Below are positions 44,442-53,840 of a stretch of DNA of 64,000 nucleotides, in pieces. The stretch's first letter is position 1. The number at the start of each line of letters is the position of its first letter. Position numbers and translations under genes: made by a program. Source of the stretch: TMED78 sp036337035 (GTDB lineage: Bacteria > Pseudomonadota > Gammaproteobacteria > Steroidobacterales > Rariloculaceae); the NCBI GenBank assembly GCA_036337035.1, contig JAYZFC010000004.1, positions 3,089 to 67,088 of the forward strand. The letters run 5' to 3'. A model generated the notes under the pieces. That model was not told where the DNA came from, did no database searches, and worked only from the letters and a program-made list of their open reading frames with translations.

Positions 44442-45333
44442 AGAAAGACTTCAAATAGCTATACAAAAGTCAGGAAGATTAACAGAACAATGTGTTAGCT
44501 TGCTATCAAATTGTGGAGTAAAAGTACCTGTAGTTAAAGACAAACTAATTGCTTCTTGTGAAAATATGCCTATTGATTTAATGTTTGTTCGAGATGATGA
44601 CATTCCCCTTTTAATTTCTGAAAAAATAAGTGATATTGGAATTGTTGGTTTAAATGTTTGTGAAGAAGAAAAACTAAAATTTGAAGCTGCAGGAGTTGTT
44701 AACCCTTTTGAGACCGCAATTAAGCTAAACTATGGTAAATGTAGATTATCTTTTGGATTTCCTCAGTCCTGGGCTCAATCTAATAAAATTGTTGATGAAT
44801 CAATAGAAAATACTACTATTGCTAGCAGCTATCCTAACTTAGTTCAAAGATATTTAGATAGTAAAGGAATAACAGCAAATGTAGTTTATATGGCTGGGTC
44901 GGTAGAAGCTGCTCCTAGGCTGGGCAAAGCAGATATTATTTGTGACCTAGTTTCATCAGGAACTACATTATTAGCAAATAATTTAGTAGAAGGCCAAGTA
45001 GTTTTAGAAAGTTCAGCAGTTTTAATAACAAATAATTCTTTATCTCAAGAAAATAGAGAGCTTGTTAAAAAACTAGTTAAACGTATTAAAGCAATACAAC
45101 AGGCCAATGAAAGGAAATATATTATGTTGCACTCGCCAAGAAAATCACTAAAGAAGATTTGTGAGATACTTGGCAGTGAATCTCCATCTATAATGCCACT
45201 TGAAGGTAATGAAGATAAAGTTGCGCTCCATGCTTTATGCAAGGAAGATGATTTCTGGAACATTGTAGAGGAGCTAAAAAAAGCTGGGGCAAGTTCTATT
45301 TTAGTTATGCCAATTGAAAAACTACTACCATAG
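44434..45333 (+). CDS. hisG: ATP phosphoribosyltransferase, long form
   Basis: 299 residues, the long HisG with a C-terminal ACT-like regulatory domain (from about residue 225), so no HisZ is needed. It commits ATP and PRPP to histidine. LQIAIQKSGRLTEQC opens the protein, and the PRPP loop ADIICDLVSSGTTLLAN is typical. The ACT-like domain is the site of histidine feedback inhibition in this class. Confidence 0.96.
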   Translation: MNKERLQIAIQKSGRLTEQCVSLLSNCGVKVPVVKDKLIASCENMPIDLMFVRDDDIPLLISEKISDIGIVGLNVCEEEKLKFEAAGVVNPFETAIKLNYGKCRLSFGFPQSWAQSNKIVDESIENTTIASSYPNLVQRYLDSKGITANVVYMAGSVEAAPRLGKADIICDLVSSGTTLLANNLVEGQVVLESSAVLITNNSLSQENRELVKKLVKRIKAIQQANERKYIMLHSPRKSLKKICEILGSESPSIMPLEGNEDKVALHALCKEDDFWNIVEELKKAGASSILVMPIEKLLP

Positions 45334-45341
45334 ATAAGATT

Positions 45342-46637
45342 ATGAAAAAATTAATATGGAATAGCCTAACCCCTAATGAACAGGTCGAAGCGCTTGAAAG
45401 GCCAGCAATGTCTATTGCTAATATAAAAACGGATGTATCGAATATTATAAAATCTATTAAAGTTAATGGTGATGATGCACTATATGAACTATCGTCTAAG
45501 TATGACGATATTGAACTAGAATCTCTTAAAGTAACAAAAAAGGAGCTTGATCAAGCAGAAAAGCGTGTAGATCAAAATACTATCAAAGCATTAAAAAAAG
45601 CATTTACAAACATAAAAAAGTTTCATCAGGAGCAAGTTCCAAGAAATATAGCTATAGAAATTGATTCTGGAGTAATGTGCGAAAGAATTGCTTTGCCGAT
45701 AGAGAAAGTTGGACTATATATTCCAGCTGGCTCTGCCCCCTTGCCGTCTACTGTTTTAATGCTTGGAATTCCAGCTCAAATAGCAAAATGTCAAATAAAA
45801 GTTATGTGCTCGCCTGCTCAACAAGATGGAAAATGTAATCCAGAAATACTTTATTCTGCAAAACTTTGCGGAATTAACGAAGTTTATAAAATAGGAGGTG
45901 CGCAAGCAATTGCTGCTATGGCATATGGAACTGAATCAATACCAAAAGTAGATAAAATTTTTGGGCCAGGAAATGCATGGGTTACTGAGGCGAAACTTCA
46001 GGTATCTGAAGACCCAAATGGAGCTGCTAAAGACATGCCAGCTGGGCCATCAGAGCTATTGATTATTGCAGATAAACTATCAAACCCAAATTTTATAGCT
46101 GCTGATCTACTCTCTCAGGCTGAACATGGAGTTGATTCTCAAGTGATGCTAATTACTGATGATGAAAAAACTTGTGATAATGTTATATCAGAGATTAAAA
46201 AACAAATAACTAGCAGAAATAGAATTGATATTATTAATGAATCCTTAATTTCTGCTAAGGCAATATTGGTCGACGACCTTGCTATGGCTATTAATGTCTC
46301 TAATCAATATGCACCAGAACATTTGATTTTGAACACCTCAAAGCCTCGCGACTTGTTGCCGCTCGTATTATCAGCAGGCTCAATATTTTTAGGTCCATGG
46401 TCGCCTGAATCGGTAGGTGATTATTGTAGTGGCACTAATCATGTTTTACCAACATACGGATATGCTAAATCAAGTTCTAGTCTAGGAGTTACTGACTTTA
46501 TGAAATTTATTACTGTTCAGGAATTGACAGAGGAAGGCATTAAAAAAATAGGTCAGACAGCAATAGAAATTGCTAACAAAGAAGGTCTAGATGCACACTC
46601 ATATGCTGTTGAAACTAGATTAAAATCAATAATATAG
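45342..46637 (+). CDS. hisD: Histidinol dehydrogenase
   Basis: 431 residues. It oxidises histidinol to histidine in two NAD-dependent, zinc-requiring steps. VGLYIPAGSAPLPSTVLM, the signature GPGNAWVTEAK, DMPAGPSELLI, and the zinc/catalytic region LLSQAEHGVDSQ and NQYAPEHLIL are intact. Confidence 0.97.
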   Translation: MKKLIWNSLTPNEQVEALERPAMSIANIKTDVSNIIKSIKVNGDDALYELSSKYDDIELESLKVTKKELDQAEKRVDQNTIKALKKAFTNIKKFHQEQVPRNIAIEIDSGVMCERIALPIEKVGLYIPAGSAPLPSTVLMLGIPAQIAKCQIKVMCSPAQQDGKCNPEILYSAKLCGINEVYKIGGAQAIAAMAYGTESIPKVDKIFGPGNAWVTEAKLQVSEDPNGAAKDMPAGPSELLIIADKLSNPNFIAADLLSQAEHGVDSQVMLITDDEKTCDNVISEIKKQITSRNRIDIINESLISAKAILVDDLAMAINVSNQYAPEHLILNTSKPRDLLPLVLSAGSIFLGPWSPESVGDYCSGTNHVLPTYGYAKSSSSLGVTDFMKFITVQELTEEGIKKIGQTAIEIANKEGLDAHSYAVETRLKSII

Positions 46638-46649
46638 AGTAAGTAAATA

Positions 46650-47726
46650 ATGACAAATATAACAAAAATAGCAAGAAAAGATATACTTAAAATATCTCCT
46701 TATATACCTGGAGTCTATCAGTCTGGATTCACAAGGCTTAATGCTAATGAATCTCCGTGGAAAGCTCTTGGTGATAATACTAACATGGGTTTAAATAGAT
46801 ACCCTCCTCCGAGGCCAATTGCTATAAATAACCTCTTATCCAAACAATACAAAGTTAAACAAGAAAATATTATGATTACTAGAGGAGCAAGCGAAGCTAT
46901 TGATATTATCATTAGAGCATTTTGTGAACCAAAAAAAGATAAGATTCTTATATGTCCACCGACATTTGATATGTACCGACTCTATGCAGAAATTCAGGGT
47001 GCTCTAATAACTAAAGTACCTCTTCTCAGAAATGAGGATGTTTTAAAAGATTTTTCTCTTGATGTACAAACTATTATAAATCAATGTGATGATTTAACTA
47101 AGATTATTTTTGTTTGCACACCAAATAATCCAACTGGTAATTCTCCTTTAGTTGAAGATATAAAAAAAATAGCAGAAAATAGATTAGGTAAATCAATTAT
47201 AGTAATTGATGAAGCATATCAAGAGTTTTCAGGTAAAGAGAGCCTTACTTCATTACAAGAAAAATATAACAATATTATTGTTCTAAGGACTCTTTCTAAG
47301 TTCGTATCATTAGCTGGTGTTAGATGTGGATCAATTATAGCTGAAAATGATGTAATCGAACTCCTTAATAAAGTACTACCACCCTATACTTTTCCCACAC
47401 CATGTATCGAAGAGGTAACTAGAGCTCTATCTAGAAGATCTATTGATTCGTCGAAAGATAAAGTTAAATCAATAAAGGCTGAAAAACAAAGATTTATCTC
47501 TAATCTATCAGAATTATCACAAGTTAATAAGATATGGCCTAGCGATGCAAACTTCTTTATGGCCGAGGTAAATAATATTCAAAGTTTTATGGATGCTGCA
47601 TACAAAAGAAAAATTCTTGTTAGGTCGTTTCCTAATGAGCCAATAATTAATAATTGCATACGCATTACAGTTGGTAAAAAAGAAGAAAACAATGCACTAA
47701 TTCAATCCATAGTTGATGGAGAGTAG
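46650..47726 (+). CDS. hisC: Histidinol-phosphate aminotransferase
   Basis: 358 residues, class II PLP transaminase of the HisC type. LNANESPW near the start, TRGASEAIDI, CTPNNPTGNSP, VIDEAYQEF and the PLP Lys in RTLSKFVSLAGVRCG are visible. It converts imidazole acetol phosphate to histidinol phosphate with glutamate as donor. Confidence 0.96.
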   Translation: MTNITKIARKDILKISPYIPGVYQSGFTRLNANESPWKALGDNTNMGLNRYPPPRPIAINNLLSKQYKVKQENIMITRGASEAIDIIIRAFCEPKKDKILICPPTFDMYRLYAEIQGALITKVPLLRNEDVLKDFSLDVQTIINQCDDLTKIIFVCTPNNPTGNSPLVEDIKKIAENRLGKSIIVIDEAYQEFSGKESLTSLQEKYNNIIVLRTLSKFVSLAGVRCGSIIAENDVIELLNKVLPPYTFPTPCIEEVTRALSRRSIDSSKDKVKSIKAEKQRFISNLSELSQVNKIWPSDANFFMAEVNNIQSFMDAAYKRKILVRSFPNEPIINNCIRITVGKKEENNALIQSIVDGE

Positions 47727-47729
47727 ATA

Positions 47730-48800
47730 ATGAAAGATAAAATTATTTTTATTGATAGAGATGGCACCTTAATAGAAGAGCCTAAAGACGAACAAGTTGA
47801 TTCTATTGAAAAGGTAAAGCTATTAAAAAATGTAATACCTTCACTTCTGATGCTTAAGAATGCAGGTTATAAATTTATTATTGTCAGCAATCAAGATGGA
47901 CTAGGGACCAATAAATTTCCTCTTAAGAAATTCAAGGAAGCACACCAGTATATTATTGAGCTTTTTTTGAGCCAAGGTATTAAATTTGATCAGGAGTTTT
48001 TCTGTCCTCATAAGGATAATGATAATTGTAAGTGCAGAAAACCATTAACAGGTCTCCTAAATAAATTTCTTGCCAATAGTAACTTTGATAAAAAACTATC
48101 AGCTGTTATAGGAGATAGGGACACTGATATTGAATTAGCAACTAATCTAGGGATTAGGGGGTATAAAATTTCTGATGAAAAAGAAGATAATAATTGGTTT
48201 GATATTGCCCACATAATAGCTAATAATCCTAGAAGAGCTGAAATATCAAGAGCAACTAAAGAAACAAATATTCAAGTAAAGGTTGATCTTGATATAGCTA
48301 AAGAGCCTAGAATTGAAACTGGTATTGGTTTTTTTGATCATATGCTTGAACAACTAGGAAAACATGGGGGCTTTGCTCTTGAAATCCAATGTGATGGTGA
48401 TCTTGAAATAGATGAACATCACACTGTAGAAGATGTTGCAATCTCTATCGGAGAGGCGATTAAAGAAGCATTAGGAAATAAAATTGGTATTGAACGGTAC
48501 GGTTTTGTCCTGCCTATGGATGAAAGTGAGGCTAAAGTCTCAATTGACTTAGGAGGTAGGTCTTATTTTGTATTTAATGGAAAATTTGAGAGAGACAAAA
48601 TTGGTGAACTTCCTACAGAGCTAATACCTCATTTCTTTGAGTCATTGAGTGGTTCGATGGGTGCAGCAATTAACATTGATATTGCTGGAATGAATACACA
48701 TCATATGATTGAAGCGTGTTTTAAATGTTTCGCTAGGGCATTAAAACAAGCTATTGAGAAAAATTCAAATATCTTGCCTACAACTAAAGGAGTTTTATGA
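47730..48800 (+). CDS. hisB: Bifunctional histidinol-phosphatase / imidazoleglycerol-phosphate dehydratase
   Basis: 356 residues, a fusion as in E. coli. The N-terminal HAD phosphatase (1-165) has FIDRDGTLIEEP and a zinc-binding loop FFCPHKDNDNCKCRKP. The C-terminal IGP dehydratase (about 170-356) has GIGFFDHMLEQLGKHGG and DEHHTVEDVA, with the manganese His residues. The E. coli-style HisNB fusion is limited mostly to some gammaproteobacteria and lineages that acquired it, which supports the taxonomic reading. Confidence 0.97.
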   Translation: MKDKIIFIDRDGTLIEEPKDEQVDSIEKVKLLKNVIPSLLMLKNAGYKFIIVSNQDGLGTNKFPLKKFKEAHQYIIELFLSQGIKFDQEFFCPHKDNDNCKCRKPLTGLLNKFLANSNFDKKLSAVIGDRDTDIELATNLGIRGYKISDEKEDNNWFDIAHIIANNPRRAEISRATKETNIQVKVDLDIAKEPRIETGIGFFDHMLEQLGKHGGFALEIQCDGDLEIDEHHTVEDVAISIGEAIKEALGNKIGIERYGFVLPMDESEAKVSIDLGGRSYFVFNGKFERDKIGELPTELIPHFFESLSGSMGAAINIDIAGMNTHHMIEACFKCFARALKQAIEKNSNILPTTKGVL

Positions 48801-49396
48801 AAAAAAACCCTGTTATTATTTCCTATGCAGGTGCAAATTTATCGTCACTGCAATTTGCTATTGAACGAATAGGATACGATGTATGCATAAGTTCTTCTCA
48901 CAAAAAAATAAAAGGTGCTAGCCATCTATTCTTACCTGGAGTAGGAGCAGCTGGTGATGCTATGAATAAAATAAAAGATAGCTCTCTAAAAGAAATATTG
49001 CTAAAGGCTAGCCAACCTACTCTGGGAATATGTCTAGGTATGCAACTTCTCTTCTCTGAATCAGAAGAGGGTAATACTAAATGCCTAAATATAATTAATG
49101 GAAGAGCAACTAAATTTGAAAATAATAATCATATGCCTGTACCGCATATGGGATGGAACTTAATTAAAAATATATCTAAATCTATAATAACTAAAAATAT
49201 TAATGGTGAACAATACGGTTATTTCGTACATAGTTATTTATTGCCTCAATGTGAAAGTACAGTGTCAACTACAAATTATGGAATAACATTCTCTTCCATT
49301 GTAGAAAAAAATAATTTTTTTGGCACACAATTTCACCCAGAGAGATCTTCTAGTTATGGTGAAAAAATTTTAAAGAATTTTATGGAAATTAATTAA
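48797..49396 (+). CDS. hisH: Imidazole glycerol phosphate synthase, glutaminase subunit
   Basis: 199 residues. Class I glutamine amidotransferase: nucleophile in LGICLGMQLL, His-x-Glu in FHPERSS, and PHMGWN upstream. It feeds ammonia to HisF. ATGA overlap with hisB and one-base overlap with hisA show tight coupling. Confidence 0.96.
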   Translation: MKKNPVIISYAGANLSSLQFAIERIGYDVCISSSHKKIKGASHLFLPGVGAAGDAMNKIKDSSLKEILLKASQPTLGICLGMQLLFSESEEGNTKCLNIINGRATKFENNNHMPVPHMGWNLIKNISKSIITKNINGEQYGYFVHSYLLPQCESTVSTTNYGITFSSIVEKNNFFGTQFHPERSSSYGEKILKNFMEIN

Positions 49397-50133
49397 TGTT
49401 CTTATTGCCCTCTATAGATATAAAGCATGGAAAGTGTGTTAGGCTTTTTCAAGGAGATTTTGAAAAAGAAACTTCATATACTGATTCACCTTTAGATATC
49501 GCAATTAAATATAAATCACTTGGAGCATCATGGCTTCATATCGTAGATCTTGATGGAGCGTATACGGGTAACCTTAGTAATTTAAATACTATAGAATTAA
49601 TTAAAAATAGAACAGATATTAATATACAACTTGGTGGTGGAATCAGAAATATAGACTCCATCAAAAGTGCTTTAAAAATAGTTGATCGAGTTGTGATTGG
49701 GAGCAAATCAGTAGATGAGCCAGAAATGGTGAAATCATGGCTTGATCAATTTGGATCCGAATCAATTGTATTAGCGCTAGATGTTAGACTTGATACTGAA
49801 TCTAATCCAATAGTTGCAAGTCAAGGATGGAAAATAACATCTGGAATTTCATTATGGGAAGCAATAGAAAATTATAATAAAGACTCAATTAAATATGTGT
49901 TATGCACAGATATATCTAAGGATGGAGCACTATCTGGACCAAATATAAAGCTTTATAGAAAATGTGTCGAGTATTGGCCATCAATAAAATTTCAAGCTTC
50001 AGGCGGAATTAGAGATATTAATGATATTGAAGTTTTAAAAAAAACTGGTGTATATCAAGCAATATCAGGAAAAGCACTACTAGAAGGAAAAATAAATAAT
50101 ATGGAGATAAAAAAATTCTTACTAAAAGAATAA
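49396..50133 (+). CDS. hisA: ProFAR isomerase
   Basis: 245 residues, (beta-alpha)8 barrel. PSIDIKHGKCVRLFQGDF carries the catalytic Asp near residue 7, QLGGGIRN and QASGGIRDI bind the phosphates, and TDISKDGALSGPN holds the second Asp. HisA isomerises the Amadori substrate before HisHF. Its last 19 bases overlap the proposed hisF start. Confidence 0.96.
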   Translation: MFLLPSIDIKHGKCVRLFQGDFEKETSYTDSPLDIAIKYKSLGASWLHIVDLDGAYTGNLSNLNTIELIKNRTDINIQLGGGIRNIDSIKSALKIVDRVVIGSKSVDEPEMVKSWLDQFGSESIVLALDVRLDTESNPIVASQGWKITSGISLWEAIENYNKDSIKYVLCTDISKDGALSGPNIKLYRKCVEYWPSIKFQASGGIRDINDIEVLKKTGVYQAISGKALLEGKINNMEIKKFLLKE

Positions 50134-50894
50134 TACCCTGCCTGGATGTTAAAGACGAAAAGGTTGTTAAAGGAGTCCAGTTTAAGAACCATACTATAAT
50201 GGGAGATATTTTGGATCTCGCAGAAAGGTATAAAAATAATGGTGCAGACGAATTAGTTTTTTACGATATAACTGCAAGTCCTGATGGGAGAACTGTTGAT
50301 AGAAGTTGGATTAATTCAGTGGCATCTATCCTTAATATTCCTTTCTGTGTAGCTGGTGGAATAAGATCAATTCATGATGCAGAGAATATTTTAAATATGG
50401 GTGCAGATAAAATATCAATAAATACCCCTGCTCTAACAAATCCAGATTTAATAGATAAGCTTGTAAACAGGTTTGGATCTCAATGCATAGTAATTGGTAT
50501 AGATACATTACTTAATAATGGTGACTACTATGTTCATAAATACACAGGAAATCCTGAGCTAAGTAAGTCATCAGAGCGTAAAACTATAGATTGGGTTGAA
50601 GAGGTTCAAAAAAGAGGAGCAGGAGAAATTGTATTAAATTGTATGAACAAAGATGGTGTCCAAAAAGGATATGACATATCTCAACTAAAAAAAATTCGTA
50701 AAATATGTAAAGTACCACTAATTGCATCTGGTGGTGCAGGAAACGAAGATCATTTTGTTAAAGTATTTAATGAGGCCAATGTTGATGGTGCATTAGCTGC
50801 ATCTATATTCCATTCTGGAGCTATAACTATAGATAAATTAAAAAAATATCTTCTAAATAAAGGAATAAACATAAGGCCACCAAAAGGAGAATAA
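50115..50894 (+). CDS. hisF: Imidazole glycerol phosphate synthase, cyclase subunit, AUU start
   Basis: 259 residues if started at the ATT (50115), close to 258 in E. coli. Translation from there gives MLTKRIIPCLDVKDEK, which aligns residue for residue with E. coli MLAKRIIPCLDV. GGAG (50103-50106) stands eight bases before it. The frame is closed upstream by TAA at 50097-50099, and no ATG, GTG or TTG occurs before 50199. Starting at that ATG would remove 28 residues, including catalytic Asp11 and phosphate-binding Lys19. FYDITASPDGR, CVAGGIRS and the second catalytic Asp region are present downstream. HisF closes the imidazole ring and releases AICAR. Confidence 0.9.
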   Translation: MLTKRIIPCLDVKDEKVVKGVQFKNHTIMGDILDLAERYKNNGADELVFYDITASPDGRTVDRSWINSVASILNIPFCVAGGIRSIHDAENILNMGADKISINTPALTNPDLIDKLVNRFGSQCIVIGIDTLLNNGDYYVHKYTGNPELSKSSERKTIDWVEEVQKRGAGEIVLNCMNKDGVQKGYDISQLKKIRKICKVPLIASGGAGNEDHFVKVFNEANVDGALAASIFHSGAITIDKLKKYLLNKGINIRPPKGE

Positions 50895-50895
50895 A

Positions 50896-51189
50896 ATGTC
50901 TAAATTAGATTTTCTTATTAGCTTAGAAAAAATTATACAGGATCGAATTAGCAATAATGTAGAAAATAGCTATACCTCAGGATTAATTAATAAAGGTGAA
51001 ATAGAAATTTGTAAGAAGATCGGTGAAGAGGCTACTGAAGTCATAATGGCTGCTACAAGAGAAGATAATAGTAGAGTGATTCATGAGTCTGCAGACCTTA
51101 TATATCATCTTCTAGTCTTATTAGGAATTAAAGGAATAAGCATACAGGATGTAGTCTTAGAGCTTGAAAAAAGAGACAGTGAAAATTAA
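50896..51189 (+). CDS. hisE: Phosphoribosyl-ATP pyrophosphohydrolase, stand-alone
   Basis: 97 residues. The all-alpha NTP-PPase motif is clear: KKIGEEATEVIMAATRED and HESADLIYHLLVLLG. It is equivalent to the C-terminal half of the E. coli HisIE fusion, but the HisI cyclohydrolase half is absent here and nowhere else in the window. AAGGAG precedes the ATG. Its TAA stop interlocks with the stop of the convergent lysC-lysA gene in TTAA. Confidence 0.95.
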   Translation: MSKLDFLISLEKIIQDRISNNVENSYTSGLINKGEIEICKKIGEEATEVIMAATREDNSRVIHESADLIYHLLVLLGIKGISIQDVVLELEKRDSEN

Positions 51190-53819
51190 ATGATAATTTC
51201 TATAGCAGGATCTCTTAAATTATAGTTAGAACTCATTACATATCCATAAGCTCCAGCATTAGAAATAAGAATAACATCTCCTTCCCTAGATTTTGGTAAC
51301 AATCTATCAGATCCTAACCTGTCTCCTGTTTCACAGATTGGGCCAACTATAGTAACCATTTCATAATCACTAGAATTAATATTAGAAAGGTTTAATATCT
51401 CATGATATGCACCATACAAGGCAGGTCTTATTAAGCTATTCATTCCAGTAGCTAATCCAAGATACTTCATGCCCTGCTTCCCTTTAGTTTGAGTAACTCT
51501 AGAAATTAAAATACCTGCTGGACCGACTATATATCTACCTGGCTCTATCCAAATCTCTAAGCCTTTATTCTTAGCGCCTAGAGATTTAATAGAGTTATCT
51601 AATTTTTTTAAATCTATTGGCGCTTCACCATGTTTTTCTGGAATACCCATACCTCCACCTAAATCTAAATACTTGACTGTAGGAAAAATAGATATTAAAT
51701 CTATAAGCTGCTGCCCTATAGATTTCCAATTATCTGTATTAAAAATACCACTCCCTGTATGAGCGTGGAAGCCGATAACAGTAGTGTTAGTTTTATTTAA
51801 TATTTTTTTTAAATCATTGAGCTCGGATAGTGGTATACCAAATTTAGATAATGCACCCGCTGTTTTAACATGCTCATGATGACCAGAGCCAGAACCAGTA
51901 TCAAGTCTAATTAAAATTTCCTTATTAACAAATAACTCAGGCCAATTTTCTACAGGAAAAAGATTATCTAATGTAAAAATGATATTTTGATTAATAGCCC
52001 AATCGATCTCTTCTCTAGGTGCAAAGTTTGGAGTATAAAGTATTCTATTTCTATCAATATCAGGAAACAATTGAATCAATCTTTTTATCTCACCTATAGA
52101 AACACACTCAAAACTAACTCCGATTGATTCAATAATTTTTAAGACATTGACATTCGAATTAGCTTTCATAGCATAGAAAATTCTATCAACTGAACTCAAT
52201 GACTTAAGTCCTAATAACGAATCTTTAATAAGCTTAGAATTATATAAATAAATATTAGTATTTTTTTCTGCTAATTGAAGAATTTCAGATTGTCTTTTTA
52301 AATACCAAGGCTCTATTGATTTTCTAACAATATCTCCCTTGCCGTTATTAGAGTGATCATCCCATGTTTTTCCAAACACGCTATCTTCACTAAAGCTCTT
52401 TATTAAAAGCCTATGCATTTTTTTGATAATTTTATAACTAAGTTCTGAGTTAATAACAAAAGTAAAATTTAAGTCATTAGATGCCTGAGTGACCATATGA
52501 ATCTTATTATCTTTAAAAATATCAAAAACAGGAGAAAATTCATTGAGTATCGTTCTTATCTTTCTCCCAACTAATGTGATTGCAGAACAATCATAAATAA
52601 CGCTGACTTTACATATTGAAGATAAGTCCTTTACAAGATTATCTATTATTTCTTTTTTTATAACTCCAGAATAGTTATCAACTGTAACTGTAACATTACT
52701 TTCAGAAGTAGATATTAAGTCTATAGAAATATTATATTTTCTAAATAGGTTAAAAATATCAGCGACAAATCCAACACTATGCCACATATCAATTGATTCC
52801 ATTGAAATAAGTATTACATCATTTTTTTGAGATATGGCTTTCAACTGAGCACCTATATCATCAGTCTGATTTCTAATGACCGTACCATCAATATTAGGGC
52901 TATTTGTAGATTTGATATATATTGGAATATTAGATAATTTAGCTGGCAAGATGCTCCTCGGATGAAGAATAGAACCGCCAGCCGATGATATTTCTTGTGC
53001 CTCATTATAAGTCAAAGATTTGATTAATCTTGCAGAGGAAATAATATGTGGATTCGCACTAAAAATGCCTGGAACATCAGTCCATATCTCTAGATGGCTC
53101 GCTCCAAATATTGAAGCTATATATGAAGCAGAAGTATCTGAACCGCCCCTGCCTAATAATACTGTATCGCAATCATTACCTTCAGCAATAAATCCTTGAG
53201 TTAATATAACTTCATCTTGATTTTTAAACTTATCAATTAGTGGTTTATTAAAGCTGAAGTCACAAATAGCATTAAAATAATATGATATAGGGTCATTATC
53301 TATACATAAGTTACTTTTTAATATTTCTCTAGCATCAAGAACGTTAATAGGAATTTTATTTTTCTTAAGATAAGCAGATGCTAGTAATGAAGAAGCAACT
53401 TCACCTGAGGACATAATTCTTGCTACAATTTTGGAATTAATATCTCCTGTAATCTTAATGCTATCAACTAATTGCGTTAAATAGTCAAATTCACTTTTAA
53501 TACTAGATATAGATACCTTTAAGTCATCCGCTAATTTTTTATGGGTATCATAAAAATCACTAATGCATCTATCTAGATTAGATACTGATATATCCTTAGT
53601 AAGGCTATCAAGCAAATTTGAAATACCTGCTAAAGCTGAGACAACGACAATAGGCTTATAACCTAAATCTATATTCTTACCTATAAGTCCTAGGATAGTC
53701 TTCCAATTAGAAGCTGAAGAAATGCTTGTCCCACCAAATTTCATTACAACAAATTGAGATTCTATTGCTAAATTAGCATTACCTTGTTTTACTACTTTAG
53801 GTTGCAGCTCTTTTTTCAT
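51186..53819 (-). CDS. Bifunctional aspartate kinase / diaminopimelate decarboxylase
   Basis: 877 residues joining the first and last enzymes of lysine synthesis. Residues 24-470 form an aspartate kinase: VVMKFGGTSIS (K27), LGRGGSDTSAS, WTDVPGIFSANP, then tandem ACT domains (LISMESIDM, MVTQASNDLNF). From about 490 to the end lies a class III PLP decarboxylase: FYAMKANSN with the PLP Lys, GFHAHTGSGI, YLDLGGGMG, EPGRYIVGPAG and GPICETGDRL. The same fusion (LysC-LysA) is known from Xanthomonas and some other gammaproteobacteria. It follows ilvD by 21 bases. Lysine feedback on the kinase could here directly neighbour the decarboxylase; this is inference. Confidence 0.95.
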   Translation of the reverse strand: MKKELQPKVVKQGNANLAIESQFVVMKFGGTSISSASNWKTILGLIGKNIDLGYKPIVVVSALAGISNLLDSLTKDISVSNLDRCISDFYDTHKKLADDLKVSISSIKSEFDYLTQLVDSIKITGDINSKIVARIMSSGEVASSLLASAYLKKNKIPINVLDAREILKSNLCIDNDPISYYFNAICDFSFNKPLIDKFKNQDEVILTQGFIAEGNDCDTVLLGRGGSDTSASYIASIFGASHLEIWTDVPGIFSANPHIISSARLIKSLTYNEAQEISSAGGSILHPRSILPAKLSNIPIYIKSTNSPNIDGTVIRNQTDDIGAQLKAISQKNDVILISMESIDMWHSVGFVADIFNLFRKYNISIDLISTSESNVTVTVDNYSGVIKKEIIDNLVKDLSSICKVSVIYDCSAITLVGRKIRTILNEFSPVFDIFKDNKIHMVTQASNDLNFTFVINSELSYKIIKKMHRLLIKSFSEDSVFGKTWDDHSNNGKGDIVRKSIEPWYLKRQSEILQLAEKNTNIYLYNSKLIKDSLLGLKSLSSVDRIFYAMKANSNVNVLKIIESIGVSFECVSIGEIKRLIQLFPDIDRNRILYTPNFAPREEIDWAINQNIIFTLDNLFPVENWPELFVNKEILIRLDTGSGSGHHEHVKTAGALSKFGIPLSELNDLKKILNKTNTTVIGFHAHTGSGIFNTDNWKSIGQQLIDLISIFPTVKYLDLGGGMGIPEKHGEAPIDLKKLDNSIKSLGAKNKGLEIWIEPGRYIVGPAGILISRVTQTKGKQGMKYLGLATGMNSLIRPALYGAYHEILNLSNINSSDYEMVTIVGPICETGDRLGSDRLLPKSREGDVILISNAGAYGYVMSSNYNLRDPAIEIII

Positions 53820-53840
53820 TTAAATAATTCCATGTAATAG

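Noticed and set aside
50199..50894. hisF starting at the first ATG (231 residues)
   Set aside because: It would lose the conserved first 28 residues with catalytic Asp11 and Lys19, which are encoded in frame upstream after a good GGAG.
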